Shown here piece after piece: positions 19,869 through 30,419 of a DNA stretch of 47,954 nucleotides. This stretch comes from Clostridia bacterium (GTDB taxonomy: Bacteria > Bacillota > Clostridia > Lachnospirales > Lachnospiraceae). The DNA is taken from assembly GCA_021201905.1 (NCBI GenBank), contig JAJQEA010000058.1:1-47954 (forward strand), written 5' to 3'. A program made the position numbers and the translations under genes. Below the pieces are notes generated by a model. It was not told the DNA's origin. It searched no databases and saw only the letters and a list, made by a program, of their open reading frames with translations. Each line of letters opens with the position of its first letter. The first letter of the stretch is position 1.

Positions 19869-21227
19869 ATGAAGAAACAATTGCTGGCATGTATGTTGGC
19901 GGTGTCCATGATGGCGGGAACTCTGGCAGGATGCGGAGGTTCTGCACAGACTTCGGGGACTACGGCCCAGGATAAGGCTAAAGAGGCTGCTCCGGCGGAC
20001 AGCCAGGACCAAAAGAGCCAGAAGGACGGGGATGGTGACATTACACTTACCCTATGGCATATTGAAAATGATGCCAAGGGGCTGGAGGTGGTAAAGCGCT
20101 GTATTGAACGGTTTGAGGCCAGCCATCCCAACGTGAAGGTGGAGCAGGTGCCTATGGAGAATGACCCGTATAAGACAAAGCTTACCACAGCCATGGCTGC
20201 CGGGCAGGAACCGGATATATTTATTTCCTGGGGCGGAGGATGGCTCCAGTCCTTTGTGGAAGAGGGAAAGGTTTTGGATATTGACCAGAATGTCAGGGGA
20301 ATTTCGGATCTCTACCATGAATCAGCCCTGTCCCTGTTCGAGATTGAGGGGAAATACTGGGCAGTGCCCTTTAGCACCGGCGCGGCGCCTGTGTACTATA
20401 ACACAAAGATATATGAGGAACTGGGACTCAAGGTGCCTGAGACCGTGGACGAGCTGGAAGCAAACTGCCAGGTGTTAAAAGACAACGGCATCATTCCCTT
20501 TGCCCTGGCCAACTCCAGCCAGTGGCCGGGCGCCCTTACCTTTATCTGGCTGTCCCTGAGGGAAGGCGGTTCACAGACATTCCTGGATGCATTTAACAGG
20601 ACAGGGAACGCCACCTTTGAGGACGAGAGCTTTATCAAGGCCGGACAGAGGATTCAGGACTGGGTTAAGAAGGGATATTACCCGGAAGGCGCCAACGGCA
20701 TCAACTACGATACAGGCGGTTCCCGCATGCTGTTCTACGGCGGACAGGCAGCCCACATTATTCAGACCAACGGCTTCGTTGCAAACTGTAAGTCAGAGCA
20801 GCCTGATTTCTATGAGAATAACCTGGGATTATTCAATTATCCTGTGATTGAAGGCGGCAAGGGCAAGGCGGACGAGATTCTCGGCGGCGGCAACGGATAT
20901 TCCATCGCTGCATCCTGCCAGCATCCCCAGGAAGCCATGGAGCTGGTAAAGGCCCTGACAAGCCAGGAATATGCTCAGGATATGTCCGATACGGCGGGCA
21001 TCCTTACCGGAGTAAAGGGAGTGGATATTAAGGACAGCAAGCTGCAGCAGATGGAGGATCTCCTGGTAAATGCCTCCTACATGCAGAATTACTATGACCA
21101 GTTCCTTCCTACGGAATTGGGAAATCTGCACAAGCAGACCACATATGATCTGTTTGGCCTTACTACCACGCCGGAACAGGCGGCAGCTGATATGGAAGCC
21201 CAGGCGCAGAAGGATTTAACAAAGTAA
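19869..21227 (+). CDS. Carbohydrate ABC transporter substrate-binding lipoprotein (family 1)
   Basis: Lipobox LAGC after MKKQLLACMLAVSMMAGT; DITLTLWHIENDAKG...ERFEASHPNVKVEQVP. Confidence 0.92.
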   Translation: MKKQLLACMLAVSMMAGTLAGCGGSAQTSGTTAQDKAKEAAPADSQDQKSQKDGDGDITLTLWHIENDAKGLEVVKRCIERFEASHPNVKVEQVPMENDPYKTKLTTAMAAGQEPDIFISWGGGWLQSFVEEGKVLDIDQNVRGISDLYHESALSLFEIEGKYWAVPFSTGAAPVYYNTKIYEELGLKVPETVDELEANCQVLKDNGIIPFALANSSQWPGALTFIWLSLREGGSQTFLDAFNRTGNATFEDESFIKAGQRIQDWVKKGYYPEGANGINYDTGGSRMLFYGGQAAHIIQTNGFVANCKSEQPDFYENNLGLFNYPVIEGGKGKADEILGGGNGYSIAASCQHPQEAMELVKALTSQEYAQDMSDTAGILTGVKGVDIKDSKLQQMEDLLVNASYMQNYYDQFLPTELGNLHKQTTYDLFGLTTTPEQAAADMEAQAQKDLTK

Positions 21228-21308
21228 TCATAAGTTGATTTCGGTATGTGAGGGTGCTGCGGGCAGCGCCTTCATTCCAGATAACGCTCTGTCAGAAGGA
21301 GAAATCAT

Positions 21309-22181
21309 ATGAGCAGAAGAAATAAACATATTGGAATCATAGCGCTGTTTGTGCTTCCCGCCCTGTTCTTTTACGGTACGTTTAATGTGGTGGGAATTCT
21401 CAGGACATTTTTCTACAGCTTCATGGACTGGAAGGGAATCAGCGCCAACAGGACCTTTATCGGCCTTGACAATTATATTGAATTGTTTGGGGATTCATTT
21501 TTCTGGAATGCCATGAAGAATAATGTAATCCTGGTGATCGTATCCGTGGCAATCCAGCTTCCGGGAGCGCTGCTCCTGGCGCTTCTTATTAACCAGGAAT
21601 TAAAGGGAACACGCTTTTTCCGCACGGTATTCTTTATGCCCATGCTTCTCTCCACCGTGGCAACCGGTATCATGTGGATTCTGTTTTATGATCCGTATTT
21701 CGGCCTTATGGCCAACCTTATGCAGAAGCTTGGGATGAAGAGCATTGCGTTTCTGGAGGGAAGTTCTTCCATGCCTTCCATTATGTTCGTCATATGCTGG
21801 CAGTTCATTCCCTTTTATATGATTATATTAAAGGCGGGCCTGACCAACATTTCAGCGGATATTTATGAGGCGGCCAAAATAGACGGCGCCAACGGCAGCC
21901 AGTGCTTTTGGCGGATTACCCTGCCCCTTCTCATGCCCACGCTGCGCTCAGCCGCGGTGTTACAGCTGGTTGGTTCTCTTAAATATTTTGATCTGTTTTA
22001 CGTCATGATGGGCGGGGCTCCCAACAAGGCAACGGAACTTATGGCAACCTACATGTATAAAAAAGGATTTACGGAGTTCCGCATGGGGTATGCAAGCACC
22101 ATTGCGGCCAGCATGTTTATCCTGTGCTTTGCCATAGCGTGTATATTCCTGTATATCACCAGAAATAAGGAGGCGGCATAA
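21309..22181 (+). CDS. Carbohydrate ABC transporter permease (MsmF/UgpA-like)
   Basis: EAA motif YEAAKIDGANGSQCFWRITLPLLMP. Confidence 0.93.
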   Translation: MSRRNKHIGIIALFVLPALFFYGTFNVVGILRTFFYSFMDWKGISANRTFIGLDNYIELFGDSFFWNAMKNNVILVIVSVAIQLPGALLLALLINQELKGTRFFRTVFFMPMLLSTVATGIMWILFYDPYFGLMANLMQKLGMKSIAFLEGSSSMPSIMFVICWQFIPFYMIILKAGLTNISADIYEAAKIDGANGSQCFWRITLPLLMPTLRSAAVLQLVGSLKYFDLFYVMMGGAPNKATELMATYMYKKGFTEFRMGYASTIAASMFILCFAIACIFLYITRNKEAA

Positions 22182-22182
22182 T

Positions 22183-23016
22183 ATGGGCGTATTGTTAAAA
22201 AGAAGAGTGATGCACACAGTCCTCTATGTAATCAGCATTGTCATTGCCCTGATTACAGGGTTTCCCTTTCTGTTTCTGGTTATCAACAGCTTCAAGGGAA
22301 TGGGAGAGTACCTGACAAATATCTGGATGCTGCCCAAAGAGCTGTTTCTGGGCAATTACCAGATGATTCTGAAACCGGACTTTCTGAGATATTTCCTCAA
22401 CAGTGTCATTGTGTCGGCTGTCAGCGTGTTCATTATCGTAGTGGTATCTTCCATGATTTCCTTTACCTTTGCCAGAATGCGCTACCGGGGAAAAAATCTG
22501 CTGTACTTTGCCATCATCGCCGGAATGATGATTCCTGTACATACAACCCTGATTCCTACCTTTACCCTGCTCAGCAGCGTCGGGCTGACAGACTCACTGA
22601 CCGGTCTTGTGGGCCCCTATGTCAGCTATAATATACCCATAGCCGTGTTCATCCTGACCCAGTTTTTCTGGGAAATCCCAAAGGAGCTGGAGGAAGCGGC
22701 CATCATTGACGGTTGCAGCATTGTGGGTACTTTTAAAAATATCATACTGCCCTTATCGGGACCGGCTATCTCCACAATCGTAGTGTACACGTTCCTGAAT
22801 ATATGGAATGAGTTCATCAATGCCAATGTGCTGATTACCAGTTCGGCAAAGAAAACGCTGCCCCTGGGAATCCGGGAATTTTACGGAATACAGTCTGTTA
22901 ACATACCGGCAGTCCTCACCGCAATCCTGGTGGGATCCCTTCCCGTTATCCTTCTGTACTTTTTCGCGCAGGAGAAGGTGGTGAACGGATTGACACAGGG
23001 AGCGGTTAAGGGTTAA
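22183..23016 (+). CDS. Carbohydrate ABC transporter permease (MsmG/UgpE-like)
   Basis: EAA motif LEEAAIIDGCSIVGTFKNIILPLSGP. Confidence 0.93.
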   Translation: MGVLLKRRVMHTVLYVISIVIALITGFPFLFLVINSFKGMGEYLTNIWMLPKELFLGNYQMILKPDFLRYFLNSVIVSAVSVFIIVVVSSMISFTFARMRYRGKNLLYFAIIAGMMIPVHTTLIPTFTLLSSVGLTDSLTGLVGPYVSYNIPIAVFILTQFFWEIPKELEEAAIIDGCSIVGTFKNIILPLSGPAISTIVVYTFLNIWNEFINANVLITSSAKKTLPLGIREFYGIQSVNIPAVLTAILVGSLPVILLYFFAQEKVVNGLTQGAVKG

Positions 23017-23035
23017 GGAAAGGGGAATTGAAACC

Positions 23036-25144
23036 ATGGATTTTGAGAAAAGAGCAAGGGAACTGGTGGAGCAGATGACGCTGGAGGAGAAAGCTTCCCA
23101 GCTTCGGTTCGACGCTCCGGCTATCGCACATCTGGGAATCCCCAGATACCACTGGTGGAATGAAGCACTTCACGGAGTAGCCAGGGCAGGAACAGCTACC
23201 ATGTTTCCGCAGGCCATTGGCATGGCGGCCATGTTTGATGAGGATATGATGGAGGAAATAGGGGCAGCGGTGGGGGTGGAGGCCAGGGCCAAATACAATG
23301 CATATGCGGCCCAGGAGGACAGGGACATCTATAAAGGCCTTACACTCTGGTCTCCCAATGTAAATATTTTCCGTGATCCCAGATGGGGCAGGGGACATGA
23401 AACCTTTGGAGAGGACCCTTACCTGTCCGGAAGGCTGGGAGTGGGATTCATCAAAGGAGTACAGGGAGAGGGAGAGTACCTTATGGCCGCCGCGTGCGCA
23501 AAACATTTTGCGGTGCACAGCGGACCGGAGGAGAAGCGCCATGAATTTGATGCCAGGGTCAGCCGGAAGGACCTGTGGGAAACATATCTGCCTGCATTTG
23601 AGGCATGTGTAGTGGAGGGAAAGGTGGAAGGCGTCATGGGCGCCTATAACCGGACAAACGGGGAACCCTGCTGCGGCAGCAAGACCCTGATACAGGACAT
23701 CCTTAAGAAAAAGTGGAACTTTGACGGCTATTTTGTTTCGGACTGCTGGGCTATTAAGGATTTCCATGAGAACCATCAGGTGACGGACACCGCTGCGGAG
23801 TCGGCGTCCATGGCGCTGAAAAACGGCTGCGACATCAACTGCGGCAACACATATCTGCACATTTTAAGCGCATGGGAAAAGGGGCTGGTATCAGAGGAGG
23901 ATATTACAGAGGCCGCGGTACATGCCATGCGTACCAGGCTCAGGCTTGGACTATTTGACGGAGAATGCCCGTATCACAATATTCCCTATGAGACAGTGGG
24001 ATGCAGGGAACACCGCAGACTGGCCATAAAGGCAGCAGAGGAATCCATGGTTCTTCTTAAAAATGACAACATCCTGCCCCTTAACCGGGATTTGAAAAAG
24101 CTGGCGGTCATCGGTCCCAACGCGGACAGCCGGTGGCCCCTTATCGCCAATTACCATGGAACGGCGCCCAGATATGTGACGGTTCTGGAGGGGATTGAGA
24201 CACTTCTGGGAGAGGAGGCCCGAATCTACTATTCAGAAGGCTGCCACACCATGAAGGAGAAGGTGGAACAGCTTGCCCTGCCGGGCGACCGCATAAGCGA
24301 GGCGGTAACAGCGGCCAGGGAAGCCGGGATAGCTGTTGTGTGTATCGGGCTGGATGAACGCTATGAGGGAGAACAGCAGGATCTGGGCAACCGGTTTGAC
24401 GAGGCGGTGAGCATGGCGGATAAACCTTCGCTGGCATTTCCGGAATCCCAGAGACGTATGCTGGAAGCCCTGATTGAGACAGGCATACCTCTTGTGGTGG
24501 TAAATATGACGGGCAGCGCCATGGATTTAAAGTGGCTGTCCCAGGCAGAAAGCGTGAAGGCAATCCTTCAGGCGTGGTATCCTGGCGCAGAGGGTGGAAT
24601 TGCAGTGGCAAAGACTCTGTTGGGCGAGTGCAATCCCTCTGGAAAGCTTCCTGTTACATTTTACCAGTCCGAGGAAGAGCTGCCGTCCTATGAAGATTAC
24701 AGCATGAAAAACAGAACGTACCGGCACATGGAGGGGGAGGCACTTTATCCCTTTGGATTCGGTCTTTCCTATACCAGATATAAGTACAGGAATCTGAGCT
24801 GGCGCACGGATGAGAATGGAAATGTCCTGGTATCCGCTGTGGTCAAAAATGACGGAAGGCTGTACGGGGAGGAGGTGGTCCAGGTGTATGTGAAAAATCT
24901 GGATTCACCCCTGGCAGTCAGAAACCATGCCTTATGCGCCTTTGCCCGTGTTGGCCTGGAAGCCGGACAGGAGAGGACCGTAGATTTCTGCCTGCCGGCC
25001 CACGCATTTTACGTGGTGGATCAGGATGGGGAGAGACGCCCGGATGGCAGGCGGTTTCATGTGTATGTAGGCGGAAGCCAGCCGGATGACAGAAGCTGCC
25101 ATCTGATGGAGGAAAAGCCTCTGATGGTTCAGGTGGAGCTGTGA
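23036..25144 (+). CDS. Glycoside hydrolase family 3 (beta-glucosidase/beta-xylosidase type), cytoplasmic
   Basis: WWNEALHGVAR, SPNVNIFRDPRWGRGHETFGEDPYL, GYFVSDCWAI nucleophile region, C-terminal Fn3-like domain. Confidence 0.93.
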   Translation: MDFEKRARELVEQMTLEEKASQLRFDAPAIAHLGIPRYHWWNEALHGVARAGTATMFPQAIGMAAMFDEDMMEEIGAAVGVEARAKYNAYAAQEDRDIYKGLTLWSPNVNIFRDPRWGRGHETFGEDPYLSGRLGVGFIKGVQGEGEYLMAAACAKHFAVHSGPEEKRHEFDARVSRKDLWETYLPAFEACVVEGKVEGVMGAYNRTNGEPCCGSKTLIQDILKKKWNFDGYFVSDCWAIKDFHENHQVTDTAAESASMALKNGCDINCGNTYLHILSAWEKGLVSEEDITEAAVHAMRTRLRLGLFDGECPYHNIPYETVGCREHRRLAIKAAEESMVLLKNDNILPLNRDLKKLAVIGPNADSRWPLIANYHGTAPRYVTVLEGIETLLGEEARIYYSEGCHTMKEKVEQLALPGDRISEAVTAAREAGIAVVCIGLDERYEGEQQDLGNRFDEAVSMADKPSLAFPESQRRMLEALIETGIPLVVVNMTGSAMDLKWLSQAESVKAILQAWYPGAEGGIAVAKTLLGECNPSGKLPVTFYQSEEELPSYEDYSMKNRTYRHMEGEALYPFGFGLSYTRYKYRNLSWRTDENGNVLVSAVVKNDGRLYGEEVVQVYVKNLDSPLAVRNHALCAFARVGLEAGQERTVDFCLPAHAFYVVDQDGERRPDGRRFHVYVGGSQPDDRSCHLMEEKPLMVQVEL

Positions 25145-25177
25145 CAGTGAATGGAAGAGGGCGAAGGAGGAGATAAT

Positions 25178-26617
25178 ATGGATTTTTTGCAGGTGAAAAA
25201 CGGAAAAATTGTAAACCAGTCCGGCGCGGAAGTCTATCTCAGGGGAACCTGTGTGGGCGGATGGATGAATATGGAGGACTTTATTAACGGATACCCGGGC
25301 ACAGAAAGCGGAATGAAACGGGAGCTTGCAAAAGCGTTGGGAGCAGGAAAAGCAGAGTTGTTTTTTGAAAAAATTCTGGATCATTTCCTGAGCGCGGACG
25401 ACATCCGGTTTATTAAGGAAACAGGGGCCAATTGCATCAGGATTCCGCTGAGTTACAGACATTTTGAGGACGATATGAACCCGTTCGTGTATAAGGAGGA
25501 GGGATTTAAACGTCTGGACCGTATACTGGATGTCTGTGAGCAGGAGGGCATCTATGTAATACTGGACATGCATGCCCTGGCCGGATGGCAGAATTGCCAT
25601 TGGCACAGCGATAATGAGAGGGGAGCGGTGATGCTGTGGAAGTACCGCCATTTCCAGGAGCGGCTTATCGCACTGTGGGAGGAATTTGCCCAGAGGTACA
25701 GGGACAGAAGCGTGGTGGCCGGGTACGATATCATGAACGAACCGTCCACCGGCACACCCACCGGTGAACATGCCTATGATTTTTACGAATTCTACCAGTC
25801 TGACTGGGATGCCATTAACCGGCTGTACCGGGAAGTTGCGGAGGCAGTGAGAAAAATAGATAAAAAACATATACTTTTCCTGGAAGGCGACAATTATTCC
25901 AGAGATTTTGCCGGTCTTGACGCGCCCTTTGAGGAAAATCTGGTTTACAGCAGCCATAATTACATTCCGCCGGGGTATGGTCCGGGTAAATATCCGGGAT
26001 ATTACGACGGTGTTTACTGGGATAAAAACAAACAGGAAAATGCGTTTCTGGACCATCAGGGAACCCGCTATGCCATGAAGCATCATGTGCCGCTGTGGGT
26101 GGGAGAGTTTGGATCCCAGTATCATGGATATAAGGAGGAGATACCCTACCGGCTCCAATCCATGGAGGATCAGCTGGGCATTTACAATGCATACGGCGTT
26201 CACTGGACCACATGGACTTATAAGGATCCAGGAATCATGGGATGGGTATTTTTGGATCCGGACAGTGAATACATGAAAATTATCCAGCCGGTACAGGAAC
26301 AAAAGCGGATTCTGGGGGCGAAAAATTTTGTGGCAGACTATGCGGGCGTGGCCGAGGGAAGGAGGAAATCCCGCATTCTGGCGGATTATATACTGGATGT
26401 GATGGGAGAAACCAGGATTGACAAGGCATCCAATGCCTTTGTTATGAACTATGGCGTCCTGAACGGATACGCGGGGGCCATGCTCCAGCCTGCTTATGCC
26501 AGACGCTTTAAAGGATACGGGGAGGACAGCCTGGAGCGCATCGCAGGCGCCTTCAAGCTGGAAAACTGCGTGAAAAATGAAGGGTATCTGGAAGTCCTGA
26601 AAGGAATGCTGCATTGA
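25178..26617 (+). CDS. Glycoside hydrolase family 5-like cellulase/glucanase, no signal peptide
   Basis: NCIRIPLSYRHFE, YDIMNEPSTG acid/base, PLWVGEFGSQYHG nucleophile. Confidence 0.88.
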   Translation: MDFLQVKNGKIVNQSGAEVYLRGTCVGGWMNMEDFINGYPGTESGMKRELAKALGAGKAELFFEKILDHFLSADDIRFIKETGANCIRIPLSYRHFEDDMNPFVYKEEGFKRLDRILDVCEQEGIYVILDMHALAGWQNCHWHSDNERGAVMLWKYRHFQERLIALWEEFAQRYRDRSVVAGYDIMNEPSTGTPTGEHAYDFYEFYQSDWDAINRLYREVAEAVRKIDKKHILFLEGDNYSRDFAGLDAPFEENLVYSSHNYIPPGYGPGKYPGYYDGVYWDKNKQENAFLDHQGTRYAMKHHVPLWVGEFGSQYHGYKEEIPYRLQSMEDQLGIYNAYGVHWTTWTYKDPGIMGWVFLDPDSEYMKIIQPVQEQKRILGAKNFVADYAGVAEGRRKSRILADYILDVMGETRIDKASNAFVMNYGVLNGYAGAMLQPAYARRFKGYGEDSLERIAGAFKLENCVKNEGYLEVLKGMLH

Positions 26618-26707
26618 TAAAATACCGGTTCTCTGATAAACTTAAGTTATTATTTACATAGACACCAGGGCGTTGTTATTACATATGAAAAAGGGGCAGA
26701 TGTCATG

Positions 26708-27670
26708 ATGCAGAGGAAGAACATGGTTTGGAAAGAACGAATGTCGGAGTACTGAATGATTGGCCTGCTCCTTTTTCTCATTGGGGTTTTCTCCTATCTC
26801 TCCCCGGTATTTGCCACCAGAGGGAATCTGTCCAACTTCCTTCGGTTCATACCGGTCCTGGGAATTGTCACGCTGGGCGTGGCAATACTGATGATTTCCG
26901 GCGGTATTGACCTGTCATGCGGGGCCATTACGGCATGTGCGGGAACCGCAGCCGCGTATCTGGCGGTTTACGGGTGCCACCCTGTGGTGTGTGTGGCAGC
27001 GGGTATCCTGTGCGGAGGGGCCTGGGGACTTTTAAACGGCTTTTTGATTACCCGGTTTGAGTTAAAGCCATTTATCGTAACAGTGGGCAGCAATTACATG
27101 ATCCGCGGCCTGACACAGATGATTACAGGGGGCGTGCTCATAGGCGGCCTTCCGGGCTGGTTTTACAGCATATCCAATACAAATCTGTTCGGGGGCATGA
27201 TATATTCAAACTTTCTTATATTCCTGGCGCTGGGAGCAGCCGTGGTACTGGTGATGAAGCATACCATATTCGGCCGCTGCTGCTATGCTGTGGGAGCCAG
27301 TAAAAAGGCCAGCGGCCTGGCTGGGATCCGGGTGAACAGCCACCTTCTCAAGGTGTACTTTATTGAGGGCGCCTTAGCCGGGACCGCAGGGGTTATCCTT
27401 ATGTCCTATCTGAATGTGGGGGCGTCCAGCGAGGCCATGGGACTGGAGGCATACGCTATCGCCGCCGTCATTATAGGCGGAATCCGGTTTGAAGGCGGGG
27501 CAGGCGGCATGGAGCGGGCTTTTCTGGGCCTGCTTATCATCGAGATTTTTAAAAACGGAATGGCTGTGGCCGGGCTGAACACCTATGGCCAGCAGGCAGT
27601 GACCGGACTCATGATATTGGCAGCCATTGTGATGGATTATTTTAGGAAGAAGAAGGAAGAATCTGTATGA
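26708..27670 (+). pseudogene. RbsC-type sugar ABC permease with in-frame TGA at 26753-26755
   Basis: ATG 26708 (MQRKNMVWKERMSEY*) is in frame with ORF 26756-27670 (MIGLLLFLIGVFSYLSPVF...ISGGIDLSCGAI); AGGGG SD upstream of 26708. Confidence 0.75.
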
Positions 27671-28679
27671 AATTCAGGATGGGATGGAATTTATGTCTGA
27701 TGGCCTGCCTGGTCCTGGCCGCGGGCGCAGGTCTTGGGGGCTGCGCAAACCAAGGCGGTACTGGAACCGGCCACGGGAAGGGGCCGACGCTGCATTTGAT
27801 TACTCTGAATGAAAAGGGGCCTTACTGGAAACCTTTGATCGACAGTGCGAAAAAGAAGGCCGGGGAAAGGGGAATCCGGCTGGTGGTGAAAACCGGCCAG
27901 CCAGGAGACTCGTCAAGGCCCCAGAAGCTGATCGAGATGGTTCAGGAGGCCATTGACCAGAAAGCGGACGGCATTGCCATGGCGGCATTGGAACCGGAGA
28001 TGTTTGATGTAAAGGCGGCGGAGGCAATGGAGGCCGGCATAAAGGTGGTTACCTACGACACGGACATCAGGACCAGCGCCAACCGTCTCTCGTACATCGG
28101 GACAAATAATTATGACGCCGGAAAAGGCTGGGTGAGCAGGGAGCCCTGGATTTGAAAAAAAGGGGTATAACAGGAGGAATGCTGACAACGGTTACTTACA
28201 GCGGCTCCGCCCAGAATATGGTGGAGCGGTATAGGGGCCTGAAGGACGGATTTAAGGAGGCCATGGGTGAAGATGCGGACCATTTTACATGGTGTCAGTG
28301 GATTATCAATGATTTAAGCGTATCGAGGGCCAGGGAACAGCTGGAGACCCAGATCATGTCGTATCCGGATTTGAGGGCCGTGTTCACGTTGGGAACGGAG
28401 TCAGTTATAACAGGGACCATGGAAGCCATCCGGTCACAGAAGATGGAGGGGATCTTATATCATTACGGCTTTGACTATTCACCCACCCTTGAGGCGGGGG
28501 TGGATGAAGGGCTGATTACCGGGATTGTGGACCAGAACTGCGAAGCCATAGGCAGCCTGCTGGTGGACAAGCTGGCTGACGCGGTGGACGGCCGGGAAAT
28601 CAGCAGGGAATATCCAGTGGATGTGACGTGGATTGAGGCAAAAGACATAAAGGAGTATGGAAAGAATCATAAGAGGTGA
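27667..28679 (+). pseudogene. RbsB-type sugar-binding lipoprotein, frameshifted at the A4 run 28122-28125
   Basis: ORFs 27667-28155 and 28152-28679; adding one A gives YDAGKRLGEQGALDLKKRGITGGMLTTVTYSG; lipobox LGGC. Confidence 0.85.
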
Positions 28680-28686
28680 CAGACAT

Positions 28687-30413
28687 ATGGATAGAAAGCA
28701 GAAAAGTGCTCCCCAGAGGGAGCTTTGGGCACAGTTTGACGCGCTGCAGCTGGGCAGCGGGTGGGAAGAGGAGGATATCAGGAAGCCTCAGATCCTGTTG
28801 GAGGACGCCTTTGGAGACAGCCATCCGGGGAGCGTGCATCTGGCGGGGTTATGGAGCAGGCTAAGTACGGCGTATTTGAAACAGGCGGATTTCCGGCCCA
28901 GTATCACACCACGGATATCTGCGACGGGTGCGCCCAGGGACATGACGGCATGAACTATATCCTGGCATCCAGGGAGGCTATCTGCGACATGATAGAGATA
29001 CACGGCCGCGTATATCCCTGGGACGGAATGATATTGGCCTCATCCTGTGACAAGTCGGTGCCTGCCCAGCTTAAGGCTGCGGCTAGGCTTGACATACCGG
29101 CCATATTCATACCGGGAGGCAGTATGAGGAACGGGCCGGAAATGACCACATCCCTGAAGGCAGGGGATATATCCCTCAGACAAAAGAGGGAAGGCGCGAT
29201 TACGGAACAGGAAATACGGGACTACAAGCTGACCGGGTGCCCTTCGGTGGGGGCCTGCACCTTCCTTGGAACGGCCAGCACCATGCAGTGCATGGCTGAG
29301 GCGCTGGGACTGGCCCTGCCGGGCTCTGCCCTGATTCCGGCAACCATGCGGGACATTCTTTCATGGGCCCGCCGGGCCGGACGGCTCATAATGAAGCTGG
29401 TGGACGAGGATATCCGCCCAAGCCGGATTATGACGGATAAGGCCTTTGAGAATGCGATGATTGTCCACAGTGCCATCGGCGGCTCCACCAACGGGGTCAT
29501 TCATCTCACTTCCATTGCCAGGGAGCTGGGAATCGGGCTTTCTCCTGAGATGTTTGACGAGATTAACCACAAGGTGCCGCATATAGGAAACATTGCACCC
29601 GGAGGCAGCCATTTGACGGAAGCATTTTGGTTTGCGGGGGGAGTTCCCATGGTGGAGCTGGCCTTAAAGGATATGCTGAATCTGGACGTGATGACCGTTA
29701 CCGGGAAAACCCTTGGGGAAAATCTGGAGGACCTGCAGAGGGATGGCTTTTTTGACAGGTATACCGGATATCTGAGCAACTGCGGCCTGAAGCGGGAGCA
29801 GGTGATTTTTCCGGTGAAGGATACAGAAGAGAAGGGATTCATAGCCATCCTGCGGGGCAATATAGCCCCGGACGGAGCAGTGATTAAATATGTCGCATGT
29901 GTAAAGGAAATGAGGGAGCATAAAGGGACCGCCAGGGTTTTTGACTGTGAGGAGGATGCTTACCAGGCCGTTGTGAACAAGGAAATCCACAGGGGAGACA
30001 TTATCGTAATCCGGTATGAAGGGCCCAGAGGCAGCGGTATGCCTGAGATGCTTATGACCACAGAGGCCATTGTATGTGACGAGGATCTGGACGGGACAGT
30101 GGCGCTTGTCACGGACGGCAGGTTTTCCGGGGCAACCAGGGGAGCCGCCATCGGCCATGTCTCACCGGAAGCAGCTTCCGGAGGACCTCTTGCGTTTGTA
30201 AAAGACGGAGACATCATATCCTACAGCGTGGAAAGACGGAGCCTTGAACTGGTGGGAATACAGGACAGGGAAATATCCCCGCAGGAGGTGCAGAGGATAC
30301 TGGAGGAGAGAAGAAAGGAAGGACTGCGGCAGCGGCCGGGCCGCAGAGGCGTCTTTGGCCGGTACACCAGAAACGCCCTGTCCGCCATGGAGGGAGCAGG
30401 GTATGAAGATTAG
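28687..30413 (+). pseudogene. IlvD/Edd-family dehydratase (sugar-acid dehydratase-like), frameshifted near 28845-28851
   Basis: ORF 28657-28953 N-terminus joins ORF 28761-30413 ([59 protein letters not shown]). Confidence 0.88.
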
Positions 30414-30419
30414 AGGAGG

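Noticed and set aside
24932-26614. 560-aa minus-strand ORF opposite GH5
   Set aside because: Shadow of a codon-biased GH5 gene; no SD or family motif
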